A stretch of DNA of 64,000 nucleotides from contig NZ_ATXE01000001.1 of assembly GCF_000421525.1 (NCBI RefSeq), positions 496,001-560,000 on the forward strand, read 5' to 3'. The notes under the pieces are model-generated. The model did not search any database. It had not been told where the DNA came from and saw only the letters and a program-made list of their open reading frames with translations. This DNA is from Aestuariimicrobium kwangyangense DSM 21549 (GTDB lineage: Bacteria; Actinomycetota; Actinomycetes; Propionibacteriales; Propionibacteriaceae). Of the stretch, positions 1 through 9,019 are shown in pieces. Position numbers and translations under genes: made by a program. Each line of letters starts with the position of its first letter. Position 1 is the first letter of the stretch.

Positions 1-2604
1 GATGTTCCCAGGGATGTTCCGCTCACCGGCATCCCCGACGCCGAAGGTCGTCTCGGTGCAGCGAGCGGCGGAGTTCACCACTTCCTGCTCCCGGCAGAGG
101 GCTGGGGGTCAGCGATCAATGCCAAGGAGGCCAAGGAAATCGCTCCTGAGGCACTGGAGAGGCTGAAGCAGTGGCGCAAGCAGGTTCTTGTTCAGCCGAC
201 GAAGGCACAGGTCGAGACACTCGTCGGTCTTGGACGTCGAGTGGAGACTCTCTGGCAACTCGCATGGCGTCGTCTCTCGATCGCTGAGAGCGAGATCCGC
301 CGCTCGATCGACGTGTGGGGTGCTGACGACCTGCCAGTGGGTGGTGCCGTCACCCGCGACCAGATCGAAGAAAATCTCGCGAACCCGAATGGCGCCTACC
401 GCCGCCTACGTCGGGTGATGGATGCCTGGTGCGCCCTGTGGTTCTGGCCATTGACAGAGGAGACCGCGCCGCCGTCCATTGATGAGTGGATAGAGACGCT
501 CCAGAAACTCCTCGGTCGAGTCGGGAACGTGAAGAAGCAGCACGTGGGTCAGTTGTCATTGGCCTCTGCGGCGGCCTGGGACGACCTCGGTGTTGCCGAA
601 GAGAGCGACCTTGGTTTCGCGATGGTCAGCGACGTCGCAAAGGTCCTCGACGAGCACCCATGGCTGGCTGCCGCAGAGCGCGTCGCCGCGCAACAGGGCT
701 TCTTTCACTGGGAGCTTGACTTCGCCCCGGTCTTCTCGCGGGGCGGATTTGACCTCCAGATCGGAAACCCTCCGTGGGTCAGACCTGACTGGGATGAGGC
801 GGCCATTCTTGCTGAGTTTGATCCAAGGTGGAGCCTTGAGGGCAAGGTCGAAGCGAAGCTCGCCCCGGTGCGTCGGGACGAGACCCTTGGTTCCACGACG
901 GCTCAGAACTACTACCTCGATGCTTTGGTGGGTCAGGTGGCTGTGCGCGAAGCCGTGTCGCATGAAACGAGGTTCCCGCACCTGGTCGGCCTACGGCCAG
1001 ACCTCTATCGATGCTTCATGGAGCAAAGCTGGCGGCACGCCAAACCAACAGGTTCGGTGGGTCTCATCCATCCTGAGACGCACTTCACCGACGAACGTGC
1101 CGGGCTTCTTCGTGCGGCGACCTACCGGCGCCTTCGAAGGCACTGGCAGTTCATCAACGAACTGTCACTCTTCGAGGTGCATCACCTCGTGAGTTACGGC
1201 GTCCACGTCTACGGCGCGGCACGCGACGAGGTTTCCTTCCTCCAAGCGACGTCGCTCTATCACCCGGACACGGTCGAGCGGTCGCTCAAACATGATGGTT
1301 CAGGAACTGAGCCTGGCCTAAAGGACGACGACGGCCACTGGGACTTACGACCACACGCAGGCCGGATCACGAAGGTCGGCCTGGATGGACTCCGATCCTG
1401 GAACTCAATTCTTGGAGAGAGTGGGAGCCCAGCCCTGCACACCGCGATGGTCTACGAGGTGAACAGGACTGCCGCTTCTGTCCTTGCGAAGCTTGGGGCA
1501 TCGCCACGAGTTGCCAGCAGCGACCTACGATTCAGCCCCGGGCTGATCGAGACCGATGCTCGCAAGAAGCACTTGATCGAGTCCCGATGGGGTGAGCCGT
1601 CGACGGCCACCAACGTGGTCTTGCTGGGGCCGAATCTGCACGTCAACAACCCGTTCTACAAGAGCCCCAACCCGACGATGCGGAACAACCTTGACTGGTC
1701 GTTGGTGGACACCGAGCGCCTCCCAGTTCACGCCTTGCCGGTCACCTCGTACAAGCCACTTGCGACGGAAGGTCTCTTTGAGAATTCTCACCAGCAATGG
1801 GATGGCGTGCCGAGCGTACGCCTTCCTCGCGTCGCGTGGCGCGGCATGGCTGCGAATACTGGTGAGCGAACGCTGATCCCGACTCTTCTGCCGAGTGGCT
1901 TCACTCATGTGAACGCGGTCTTCTCGGCCGGCAGCCCAAGAGCGAGCGTCCGTGACCTAGCCTTGGTCCTCGCTTCGATGAGCAGCCTTCTGGGCGACTT
2001 CGTGATTCGCAGCGCACCGAAGAGCGGCATCTACATGACCGCCATGACGAGGATTCCACTCCCCAGCGACCGGCGTCTTCTAGACTTCGCCTTGCTCCGG
2101 GTCCTGAGGTTGAACTGTCTCACAGAGGCATACAGGGAGTTCTGGGACGGGACACACCTCGAGCGGGTTGCCGAGGACTACTGGACTGGCGGGATCGAGT
2201 ACGAAGGCCGTCCAGCTCTCGGTGATGTGCCACCGCGGTGGTCGGGATCCGTGCCGCTGCGAAGGTCATCCGATAGGCGTCAGGCTCAGTTGGAAGTCGA
2301 CGCGCTCATGGCGCTTGAAACGGGGGTGACGATCGAGGAGCTGATCACGATCTATCGCACGCAGTTCCCTGTTCTCCGAGGTTACGACCAGCGAACTTAC
2401 GTCTTCGACGCGAACGGCAGGCAAGTGCCGTCGTCGCTGCTGCCCGAGATCCGTAAGCATGGGGACGGTCTCCCCGTAGAGCTCAGATCGGTTGTTCACC
2501 CGCAGAGCGGTCACACGTATACGTATGAACCCCCTTATCGGACGCTAGACCGCGAGGCAGACCTTAGGCGGGCGTACACGGAGTTCCAGAGCCGACTGAT
2601 CTGA
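1..2604 (+). CDS. DNA adenine methyltransferase, C-terminal part (5' end outside window)
   Basis: The frame is open from the first base, so the gene starts upstream and only the last 867 codons are visible. The motif NPPW (about residue 256 of this part) is the catalytic motif IV of N6-adenine DNA methyltransferases. It is followed by a stretch (VGLIHPETHFTDE) that fits the next conserved motif of Eco57I-like enzymes. The remainder would be the target-recognition and C-terminal region. The product probably methylates adenine in host DNA, either as self-marking for the helicase/nuclease system that follows or as part of a restriction-methylase fusion. It is followed after 76 bp by the giant helicase gene on the same strand. 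The S-adenosylmethionine-binding motif I should lie upstream and cannot be checked here. Confidence 0.75.
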   Translation, partial: DVPRDVPLTGIPDAEGRLGAASGGVHHFLLPAEGWGSAINAKEAKEIAPEALERLKQWRKQVLVQPTKAQVETLVGLGRRVETLWQLAWRRLSIAESEIRRSIDVWGADDLPVGGAVTRDQIEENLANPNGAYRRLRRVMDAWCALWFWPLTEETAPPSIDEWIETLQKLLGRVGNVKKQHVGQLSLASAAAWDDLGVAEESDLGFAMVSDVAKVLDEHPWLAAAERVAAQQGFFHWELDFAPVFSRGGFDLQIGNPPWVRPDWDEAAILAEFDPRWSLEGKVEAKLAPVRRDETLGSTTAQNYYLDALVGQVAVREAVSHETRFPHLVGLRPDLYRCFMEQSWRHAKPTGSVGLIHPETHFTDERAGLLRAATYRRLRRHWQFINELSLFEVHHLVSYGVHVYGAARDEVSFLQATSLYHPDTVERSLKHDGSGTEPGLKDDDGHWDLRPHAGRITKVGLDGLRSWNSILGESGSPALHTAMVYEVNRTAASVLAKLGASPRVASSDLRFSPGLIETDARKKHLIESRWGEPSTATNVVLLGPNLHVNNPFYKSPNPTMRNNLDWSLVDTERLPVHALPVTSYKPLATEGLFENSHQQWDGVPSVRLPRVAWRGMAANTGERTLIPTLLPSGFTHVNAVFSAGSPRASVRDLALVLASMSSLLGDFVIRSAPKSGIYMTAMTRIPLPSDRRLLDFALLRVLRLNCLTEAYREFWDGTHLERVAEDYWTGGIEYEGRPALGDVPPRWSGSVPLRRSSDRRQAQLEVDALMALETGVTIEELITIYRTQFPVLRGYDQRTYVFDANGRQVPSSLLPEIRKHGDGLPVELRSVVHPQSGHTYTYEPPYRTLDREADLRRAYTEFQSRLI

Positions 2605-2667
2605 GAGCTCACGGGGACTTAAGCGGCCCAATGTGACGCGGGCGTCCAATGTGGCGGCCATCACCAA

Positions 2668-2673
2668 TAGAGT
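2668..2673 (+). promoter_or_regulatory. -10 box of a leaderless start (giant helicase)
   Basis: TAGAGT ends 7 bases before the GTG at 2681. No Shine-Dalgarno sequence precedes that GTG. The same TANNNT-N6/7-start layout recurs before at least ten other genes here, which supports GTG 2681 over the upstream in-frame GTG at 2633. No convincing -35 is seen. Confidence 0.5.
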
Positions 2674-2680
2674 CTGTGGA

Positions 2681-5600
2681 GTGAGTGAACTCCTTCCCGG
2701 TGTCCAAGCGCCAGCGATCCAAGACGGCATCTTGGATTACCTGTCGACGACGTTCGCGCTCGCTGACCAAGAAGCTCGCGTGGCCCTCGTGGAGTTCCTT
2801 GCTGACCGTACCAACGGCATCTTCAAGGGGCCATACCTGCGTGCGCGGCTGCCGTTCAAGGCCGCAGATGAGGGATGGCGTGACAGTCTGGAATGGTATG
2901 AGGGGTTCCCGCCGTACGGTCATCAGGCCAAGGCGTTCGAGCGTCTGAGCAGCCTCGGCGTCGGCGAGTCGAAGCCGAGGCCCCTGCCGACCTTGGTGAC
3001 GACCGGCACCGGTTCGGGAAAGACGGAGGCATTCCTTTTCCCCATCATCGACCATGTGCTGCGAGCGAAGCGGCGGGGTCAGACCGGGATGAAAGCGCTC
3101 ATCCTCTATCCGATGAACGCTCTCGCCAACGACCAGGCTCAGCGGCTCGCGTCCATCCTCACGTCCTCTGAGGCCCTCGCGGGGGTGACGGCAGCGATCT
3201 ACACCGGAGAGCGTGGGGCTGAGCGCTCGAAGGTGTCCAAGGACGGCCTGATCACGCGTCGCGACGTCATCCGCAGTGACCCGCCGGACATCCTGCTCAC
3301 CAACTACAAGATGCTCGACCAGATGCTGCTTCGCGAGCTCGATGCCCAGATCTGGGCCAAGAGCGCCACAAGTCTGCAGTACCTCGTCCTCGACGAGTTC
3401 CACACCTACGACGGAGCCCAAGGCACGGACGTGTCGATGCTTCTTCGACGGCTCGGCCTCGCCTTGAAGTCATACTGGCCGGCTGACGCCTTCACTGAGG
3501 CCGAGCGTGCGCGCCCGCTTGGTGTCATTACGCCCGTTGCGACCTCTGCGACGTTGGGAGACAAGGGCGATCCGTCCGCGATGTTGGAGTTCGCGAGGAC
3601 GGTGTTCGGCGAAGAGTTCGACGAGTCCGCCGTCGTGATGGAGTCACGTCTGAGTGTGGAGGAGTGGGCCGAGGGTGCGGTGTCGCTCGATGCCCGGACC
3701 GACCGCGAAGCCATCGAGAATGCCGTCGCTCGCTCTCAGGGCCTCACGGACGGTCGAGCAATCGCTGAAGCGGTGCTGAGCCGGCTGTTCGTCACTGTCA
3801 CCGGCGGGTCGCCAGTGTTGACCCGGGCCACACCCGAAGTTCTGCTTTCACTCGTCAAGGCCCATCCGTTCACCTTGAAACTTGCCGCGCTCGCCGAGCG
3901 GGCACAGCCTCTCGACGTCCTGATCGACGAGATGTTGCCCGGTTTCTCGGCAGATGAACGGAGTCGGGAGACAGCCGAGTCGTTCCTGCTCCTTTTCTCC
4001 GCTGCCCTCAGCCATGTGCGCAAGGTCGCCGGACGCGACGCTCTTTCTATTGACCTGCATCTCTGGGTGCGTGAACTCACCCGCATCGACCGCGTGGCCC
4101 TCGGTTCGCCGCAGTACCTCTGGTCGGATGACACCCACCTCGGTGGCGCGGGAATCGATGGCGAGGGTTCAAGTGCCCCAGCGTTCCCTGCGGTGTTCTG
4201 CCGACACTGCGGTAGATCTGGCTGGGCTGTGATGCGTGCCCCGATCGGCGGCTTCGACCTCACCGCTGATGAGGCCAGCGAGATTCGCCTGGGTCGCCTC
4301 ACCAACAACGAAGAGTTCAGAGTCCTCATTCATGCCCCGGGAGAGGCCGAGAGTCGGAATCCGTCCGATGCGCCAGCGAAGCTGGACCCCGACGAGCCTC
4401 GACTCATGTGGTTCCACACCACAGAACGGCGCGTGGTTGCCCAGCGCCCCGAGGAGGACGCAGAGTCGGCGGCGAGCCGAGTGCTGCCTGTCCTCGTGCA
4501 TGCCGGGCCCAAGGCGGGGGAGTTCTCCACTAGTGACACCTGCCCGTCATGCATGCAGAGGGATGGGATCCGCTTTCTGGGCTCGGCGATCGCCACCCTG
4601 CTGTCGGTCGGCCTCTCGACCATCTTCGGGAGCGACGACCTCGACAAGATCGAGAAGAAGGCTCTCGTCTTCACCGACAGTGTCCAGGATGCTGCCCACC
4701 GCGCCGGATTCGTCCAGAGCCGATCCCACAGCCTCACGTTGCGTGCGGTGCTGCGGGGGGCCGTGCAGGATGCCCCGGTCAGCTTGGACCTCCTGGTTGA
4801 TCGCGCGATGCAGCAAGCCGGTGATGATGCGCACCTGCGTTACCGCCTCATCCCTCCGGACTTCGCCGACCGCAAGGAGTTCGAGGACTACTGGCGGCGG
4901 CCCAAGCAAAGTCAGGTGCCCGCGAAAGTCCGCACCCGCGTCAAGCGCCGGCTTTTGCTGGACACGGTTCTCGAATTCGGTTTGCAAGCGCGACTGGGTC
5001 GCACACTCGAGCTCACCGGAAGCCTCGCCGCGGAGGTCGACATCACCCCTGAGGTGATGCTCAAGGCCGCTCGCGAGGTCGAGGAGGCAGTTGGTCCGCA
5101 AGCCTTCGAAGGCATGGGCGTCACCGACCAGCAACGCATTGGCTGGGTACGGGGCGTGCTCGAGCGAATGCGCACCGACGGTGCCATCGAGCACGAGTGG
5201 TTCCGCACCTACCAACGCGAGGACGGGAATCGATTTTCGATCTGGGGCGGGCGTCCCCGCTCTGACGGCATGCCAGCCTTCCCCCGCGGGCGGGGAGCCC
5301 CCGCGTATCCGAGAGTTGGAGGTGCTGGAGGCGCCCGAGACAGTGACCTTGTCTCCGCCGGATCCCCCAAGAGTTGGTACGCCGTCTGGACCTCACGGGT
5401 GCTCGCATGTACCCCGAGCGAGGGCGCATCCCTCGCCCTGGCGCTTCTTGACCGACTGGCGTCGTTGGACGTCATCAATGTCGTCAACACCAACTCTGGC
5501 GCGAAACTGTACGAGCTCCCCCAGCGCGGAATCTTGGTTGTACCCGTGGAGGATGACGGATACAGGGACGGAAGCTACCTCCTTGCCTGTGACGTGTGCC

Positions 5601-8600
5601 GATCGCCGGTACCCGGAACCAGGCGGGTCGTTCACGAACTCGAGAACCAACCCTGCTTCGTCGTCCGTTGCACAGGGTCGCTGGTGCGAACCAGCGGTCG
5701 GCCGGAGAACTTCTACCGGCGTCTCTACCAGGCCGCCGATGTCACTCGCGTGGTGGCTCGTGAACACACCAGCCTGTTGGATGACGCGATCCGGTTGGAG
5801 TACGAGAACCAGTTCAAATCCAGTTCGGAGAACCCCCAGGCCCCGAATGTGCTGGTGGCGACGCCGACCCTGGAAATGGGTATCGACATCGGGGACTTGT
5901 CCACCGTCATGCTTGCCTCGCTTCCCAAGAGCGTCGCTTCCTACCTGCAGCGCGTCGGCCGCGCAGGCCGATTGACGGGCAGCGCGCTCAATCTCGCATT
6001 CGTCTCCGGCAGGGGGGAGCAGCTGCCGCGCCTCGGGGACCCACTCTCCGTCATCAACGGTCAGGTGCGTCCACCGGCCACCTACATCGATGCCGAGGAA
6101 ATTCTCCGCCGCCAATACCTCGCGTCGGTCGCGGATCGACTGGCGCGACGCGTTGACGCACCGCATCCTGCGACGGCATCCCAAGCCATCGGCGCGGTCG
6201 AACCCGGCAGCTACCTGCACGCCATCATCGAATCGGCCGAGACGACCGAAAGCTTGGACACCTTCCTCTCATCATTCGACTCCCTGACCGATCGGTCACA
6301 GGAACGCCTCAAGCAATGGGCGACCCCTTCGTCAGGGTCACTCACGAGTCAGCTCTCGGTTCACCTGCATGAGTGTCGACATCAGTGGGCAAGCCAGGTC
6401 GAGACCCTCAGGCACCGGATCCAAGAGGTGCAGAAGAGTCTTCCTGAGCTCCAAGAACGAGCTGACCTACCAGCAGCCACGGAGGACGACCATGTTGCAC
6501 TGCGCACGGCGAAGGCGGCTCTCGGCCTCGCGAGGAAGCAGTTGGGCGATCTCCAGGGCGACTACTGGATCGGTGTGCTCGAAGAACACGGCGTCCTGCC
6601 CAATTACACGCTCCTTGACGATTCCGTCACGCTCGACGTGACCATGAGCTGGATCGACCCGGACACGCAGGAGTACATGAGCGAACCGGCCACCTTCAAC
6701 CGGGGGGCGTCCGCCGCGCTCAGGGAGTTCGCCCCGGGGGCCACGTTCTACGCCCGCGGTTTCAAGGTCCAGATCGATGCAGTCGATCTTGGGTCCGACG
6801 GGGACGCTGTCAGGCCCTGGGCCTTCTGTCCCTCATGCGGCTATGGCCAGCTACTTGAAGGCGCCAAGGCCCCTGCGGCATGTCCTCGTTGCGGTGACAC
6901 GGCGATCTCGGATCTCAATCAGGTACTTCACGTGGTTGAGCTGGAACGGGTGTCTTCAGCCATGAGGCGCGAGGAGGCCACGATCGACGATGGCCGGGAT
7001 GAGCGTGAGCGAGTCACCTTCCAAGTCGTCACCGCGGCTGATGTGGGCGCGCCTCGCCATCAGTGGTTCGTTCAGGACTACGAGTCGGGTTCGTTCGGTC
7101 TCAAGCACCTGACTGACATGACGATTCGATGGCTCAACATCGGGAGGGTCTCCGACGTGGGGTCGGGCCACCGCTCGCTTTCGGGTGAGGAGTACGTTGC
7201 CCCGCTGTTCCGCGTGTGCTCGGGCTGCGGCAAGCTCGATGGTCGCACGGGCAAGAACAATCCGAGCGAGCATCGTCCGTGGTGCATGTACCGCAATGCA
7301 GCGCAGGAGAGCGTGCGCCAGATTGCTCTGTCACGCACCCTGAAGACGGAGGCGGTCGTCATTCAGGTGCCCGCGGCGATCTCGGTGGGAGATCGTTTCG
7401 CCCTGCCGAGCCTCATCGCGGCACTGCAACTTGGTCTCCGGGAGCATCTGGGTGGAGCTCCAGACCATCTGGCATTCGAGCGGATCATCGACCCCTACCT
7501 CAGCGACGGCTCTGAAAACCGCGAAGCGGTCCTGATCCACGACACCGTGCCAGGTGGTACGGGGTACCTCGCTGAGTTGGCCAGCCCCGCGAAGATGTAC
7601 GCCCTGCTTCGCCGAGCATGGGTTCTGGTTCGAGACTGCCCGTGCAGAGATGAAGGTCGCGCTTCGTGCCACCGTTGCCTGTCGCCGTTCATCAACAGCT
7701 TCACCCAGAAGTACGTCTCGAGAGCCGCCGCAGAGAGGCATCTCAAGACCCTTCTGATCTCAGGGAGATCCGAAGGGGAGCCGAGCTTGGATCTGGGATG
7801 GCAGGTCACTGTGGAGGAAACTGTTCCCTCCGACCAGGAGACCCACATCGAGCAGAAGTTCCGGAAGATCCTCTTCGACCGGCTCACCAAGGGCTTGGGC
7901 GCCAGCGTGCACGAGCAGCCCGGGCCGAGCGGGAATCGCTGGAGGATCAACCCAGGGGGTAGTCGAACCTGGGTGATGGAGCCTCAACTCGCGCTCGGGG
8001 GGATGCAACCGGATTTCGTGTTCTACAGCAGTGACCCCAACATTCCTCGCCTTGCCGTGTTCTGCGACGGTTGGCGATTCCACGCCAGCCCGGGCATCAA
8101 TCGGCTCAAGGATGACGCGAGGAAGCGTGCGGCGCTGAGAGACCAGGGCTATCTCGTCCTCGGCCTGACATGGCAAGACCTCATTGACGCAGAAGAGAGC
8201 AGCACGACACCACCGTCGTGGTTCGCCGACGCCCGATGGACGGCGGCCATGATGGCGGCAGGCGGAAAGCTCAAGCCGGGACACTTCGACCTCGTCAAGG
8301 GTGGGCCCATCGACTTCCTGGTGCGCTGGATCGCTCATCCCGACTCGGCTGGGATCGAAGCACTCTCCGAAGCGCTGCCCTTGCTCCTCGTCGGGGCAGG
8401 TGCCCACGGCAAGGCGGGAGACTCGGTGAGCCTGTTGGACCTGAGCAGGGCGTTCCATGACGGGAATCCGCTCCCGACCGACGGTGACCGTCAGGTGTGG
8501 GGTTGGCAATGCGACACCCTGACGGTGCTGGCAAGGCGGGTCGGCGCCCGGGGCCACCAGACGGAGGTGGCGGTTCTACTTGATGACCGCAGTGATCGGC

Positions 8601-9019
8601 TGGGGCCGGCACACAAGGATGCGTGGCGCGAGTGGCTACGGATGGCCAATCTGCTCAACCTTCGACTCCAGTCGGCACACATCACGACTCACTCGCTCGC
8701 TGAGAAGTCGCAGGTGAAGGCGACCCCCCAGGGGGTCGAGTTGCCTGAGCCATGGGCATCTCTGTACCACGGCGCGGTGAGCGAAGTGGAGAAGATGCTG
8801 ATCGCACTGCTTGCAGAGTCGGGTGTGCCCGTCCCGTCCCTCGGCCACGAGACAGCCGGGGGACTGCCCATCCCCGTCTCCTGGCCGGACCGCCACATCG
8901 CCGTGGACATCGACCTTGCCGACCCGGACCGCGACGAACTGATGGACGATGGGTGGAAGCTCATTCCCCCGGACCTGGCCGCCATTCTGTCCACCTTCAA
9001 CACCACCGGAGCTCCCTGA
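2681..9019 (+). CDS. DruE-like DEAD/DEAH helicase with DUF1998 and C-terminal nuclease-fold domain
   Basis: The protein has 2,112 residues. Walker A TGTGSGKT is at about residues 108-115, motif II DEFH at 238-241, and motif VI QRVGRAGR at about 1090-1097. Several CxxC zinc ribbons are scattered through the middle (for example CRHCGRSGW, CPSCMQRDG, CPSCGYGQL, CSGCGKLDG). A DUF1998 region (VLIHDTVPGGTGYLAEL, then CPCRDEGRASCHRCL) spans about 1617-1667. A C-terminal segment with PDFVF, DGWRFH and a DD..K pattern resembles the Vsr-like restriction-endonuclease fold. Size and order match the large helicase of Druantia (DruE); DISARM DrmA/DrmB split comparable domains over two proteins. The likely role is translocation on foreign DNA in antiphage defence. 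It overlaps the next gene by one base (TGATG), indicating translational coupling. Confidence 0.8.
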   Translation: MSELLPGVQAPAIQDGILDYLSTTFALADQEARVALVEFLADRTNGIFKGPYLRARLPFKAADEGWRDSLEWYEGFPPYGHQAKAFERLSSLGVGESKPRPLPTLVTTGTGSGKTEAFLFPIIDHVLRAKRRGQTGMKALILYPMNALANDQAQRLASILTSSEALAGVTAAIYTGERGAERSKVSKDGLITRRDVIRSDPPDILLTNYKMLDQMLLRELDAQIWAKSATSLQYLVLDEFHTYDGAQGTDVSMLLRRLGLALKSYWPADAFTEAERARPLGVITPVATSATLGDKGDPSAMLEFARTVFGEEFDESAVVMESRLSVEEWAEGAVSLDARTDREAIENAVARSQGLTDGRAIAEAVLSRLFVTVTGGSPVLTRATPEVLLSLVKAHPFTLKLAALAERAQPLDVLIDEMLPGFSADERSRETAESFLLLFSAALSHVRKVAGRDALSIDLHLWVRELTRIDRVALGSPQYLWSDDTHLGGAGIDGEGSSAPAFPAVFCRHCGRSGWAVMRAPIGGFDLTADEASEIRLGRLTNNEEFRVLIHAPGEAESRNPSDAPAKLDPDEPRLMWFHTTERRVVAQRPEEDAESAASRVLPVLVHAGPKAGEFSTSDTCPSCMQRDGIRFLGSAIATLLSVGLSTIFGSDDLDKIEKKALVFTDSVQDAAHRAGFVQSRSHSLTLRAVLRGAVQDAPVSLDLLVDRAMQQAGDDAHLRYRLIPPDFADRKEFEDYWRRPKQSQVPAKVRTRVKRRLLLDTVLEFGLQARLGRTLELTGSLAAEVDITPEVMLKAAREVEEAVGPQAFEGMGVTDQQRIGWVRGVLERMRTDGAIEHEWFRTYQREDGNRFSIWGGRPRSDGMPAFPRGRGAPAYPRVGGAGGARDSDLVSAGSPKSWYAVWTSRVLACTPSEGASLALALLDRLASLDVINVVNTNSGAKLYELPQRGILVVPVEDDGYRDGSYLLACDVCRSPVPGTRRVVHELENQPCFVVRCTGSLVRTSGRPENFYRRLYQAADVTRVVAREHTSLLDDAIRLEYENQFKSSSENPQAPNVLVATPTLEMGIDIGDLSTVMLASLPKSVASYLQRVGRAGRLTGSALNLAFVSGRGEQLPRLGDPLSVINGQVRPPATYIDAEEILRRQYLASVADRLARRVDAPHPATASQAIGAVEPGSYLHAIIESAETTESLDTFLSSFDSLTDRSQERLKQWATPSSGSLTSQLSVHLHECRHQWASQVETLRHRIQEVQKSLPELQERADLPAATEDDHVALRTAKAALGLARKQLGDLQGDYWIGVLEEHGVLPNYTLLDDSVTLDVTMSWIDPDTQEYMSEPATFNRGASAALREFAPGATFYARGFKVQIDAVDLGSDGDAVRPWAFCPSCGYGQLLEGAKAPAACPRCGDTAISDLNQVLHVVELERVSSAMRREEATIDDGRDERERVTFQVVTAADVGAPRHQWFVQDYESGSFGLKHLTDMTIRWLNIGRVSDVGSGHRSLSGEEYVAPLFRVCSGCGKLDGRTGKNNPSEHRPWCMYRNAAQESVRQIALSRTLKTEAVVIQVPAAISVGDRFALPSLIAALQLGLREHLGGAPDHLAFERIIDPYLSDGSENREAVLIHDTVPGGTGYLAELASPAKMYALLRRAWVLVRDCPCRDEGRASCHRCLSPFINSFTQKYVSRAAAERHLKTLLISGRSEGEPSLDLGWQVTVEETVPSDQETHIEQKFRKILFDRLTKGLGASVHEQPGPSGNRWRINPGGSRTWVMEPQLALGGMQPDFVFYSSDPNIPRLAVFCDGWRFHASPGINRLKDDARKRAALRDQGYLVLGLTWQDLIDAEESSTTPPSWFADARWTAAMMAAGGKLKPGHFDLVKGGPIDFLVRWIAHPDSAGIEALSEALPLLLVGAGAHGKAGDSVSLLDLSRAFHDGNPLPTDGDRQVWGWQCDTLTVLARRVGARGHQTEVAVLLDDRSDRLGPAHKDAWREWLRMANLLNLRLQSAHITTHSLAEKSQVKATPQGVELPEPWASLYHGAVSEVEKMLIALLAESGVPVPSLGHETAGGLPIPVSWPDRHIAVDIDLADPDRDELMDDGWKLIPPDLAAILSTFNTTGAP

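Noticed and set aside
5281-5345. Possible frameshift or insertion in the giant helicase (Gly/Arg/Pro-rich stretch)
   Set aside because: The frame continues on both sides with helicase-like sequence; a disordered loop explains the composition.
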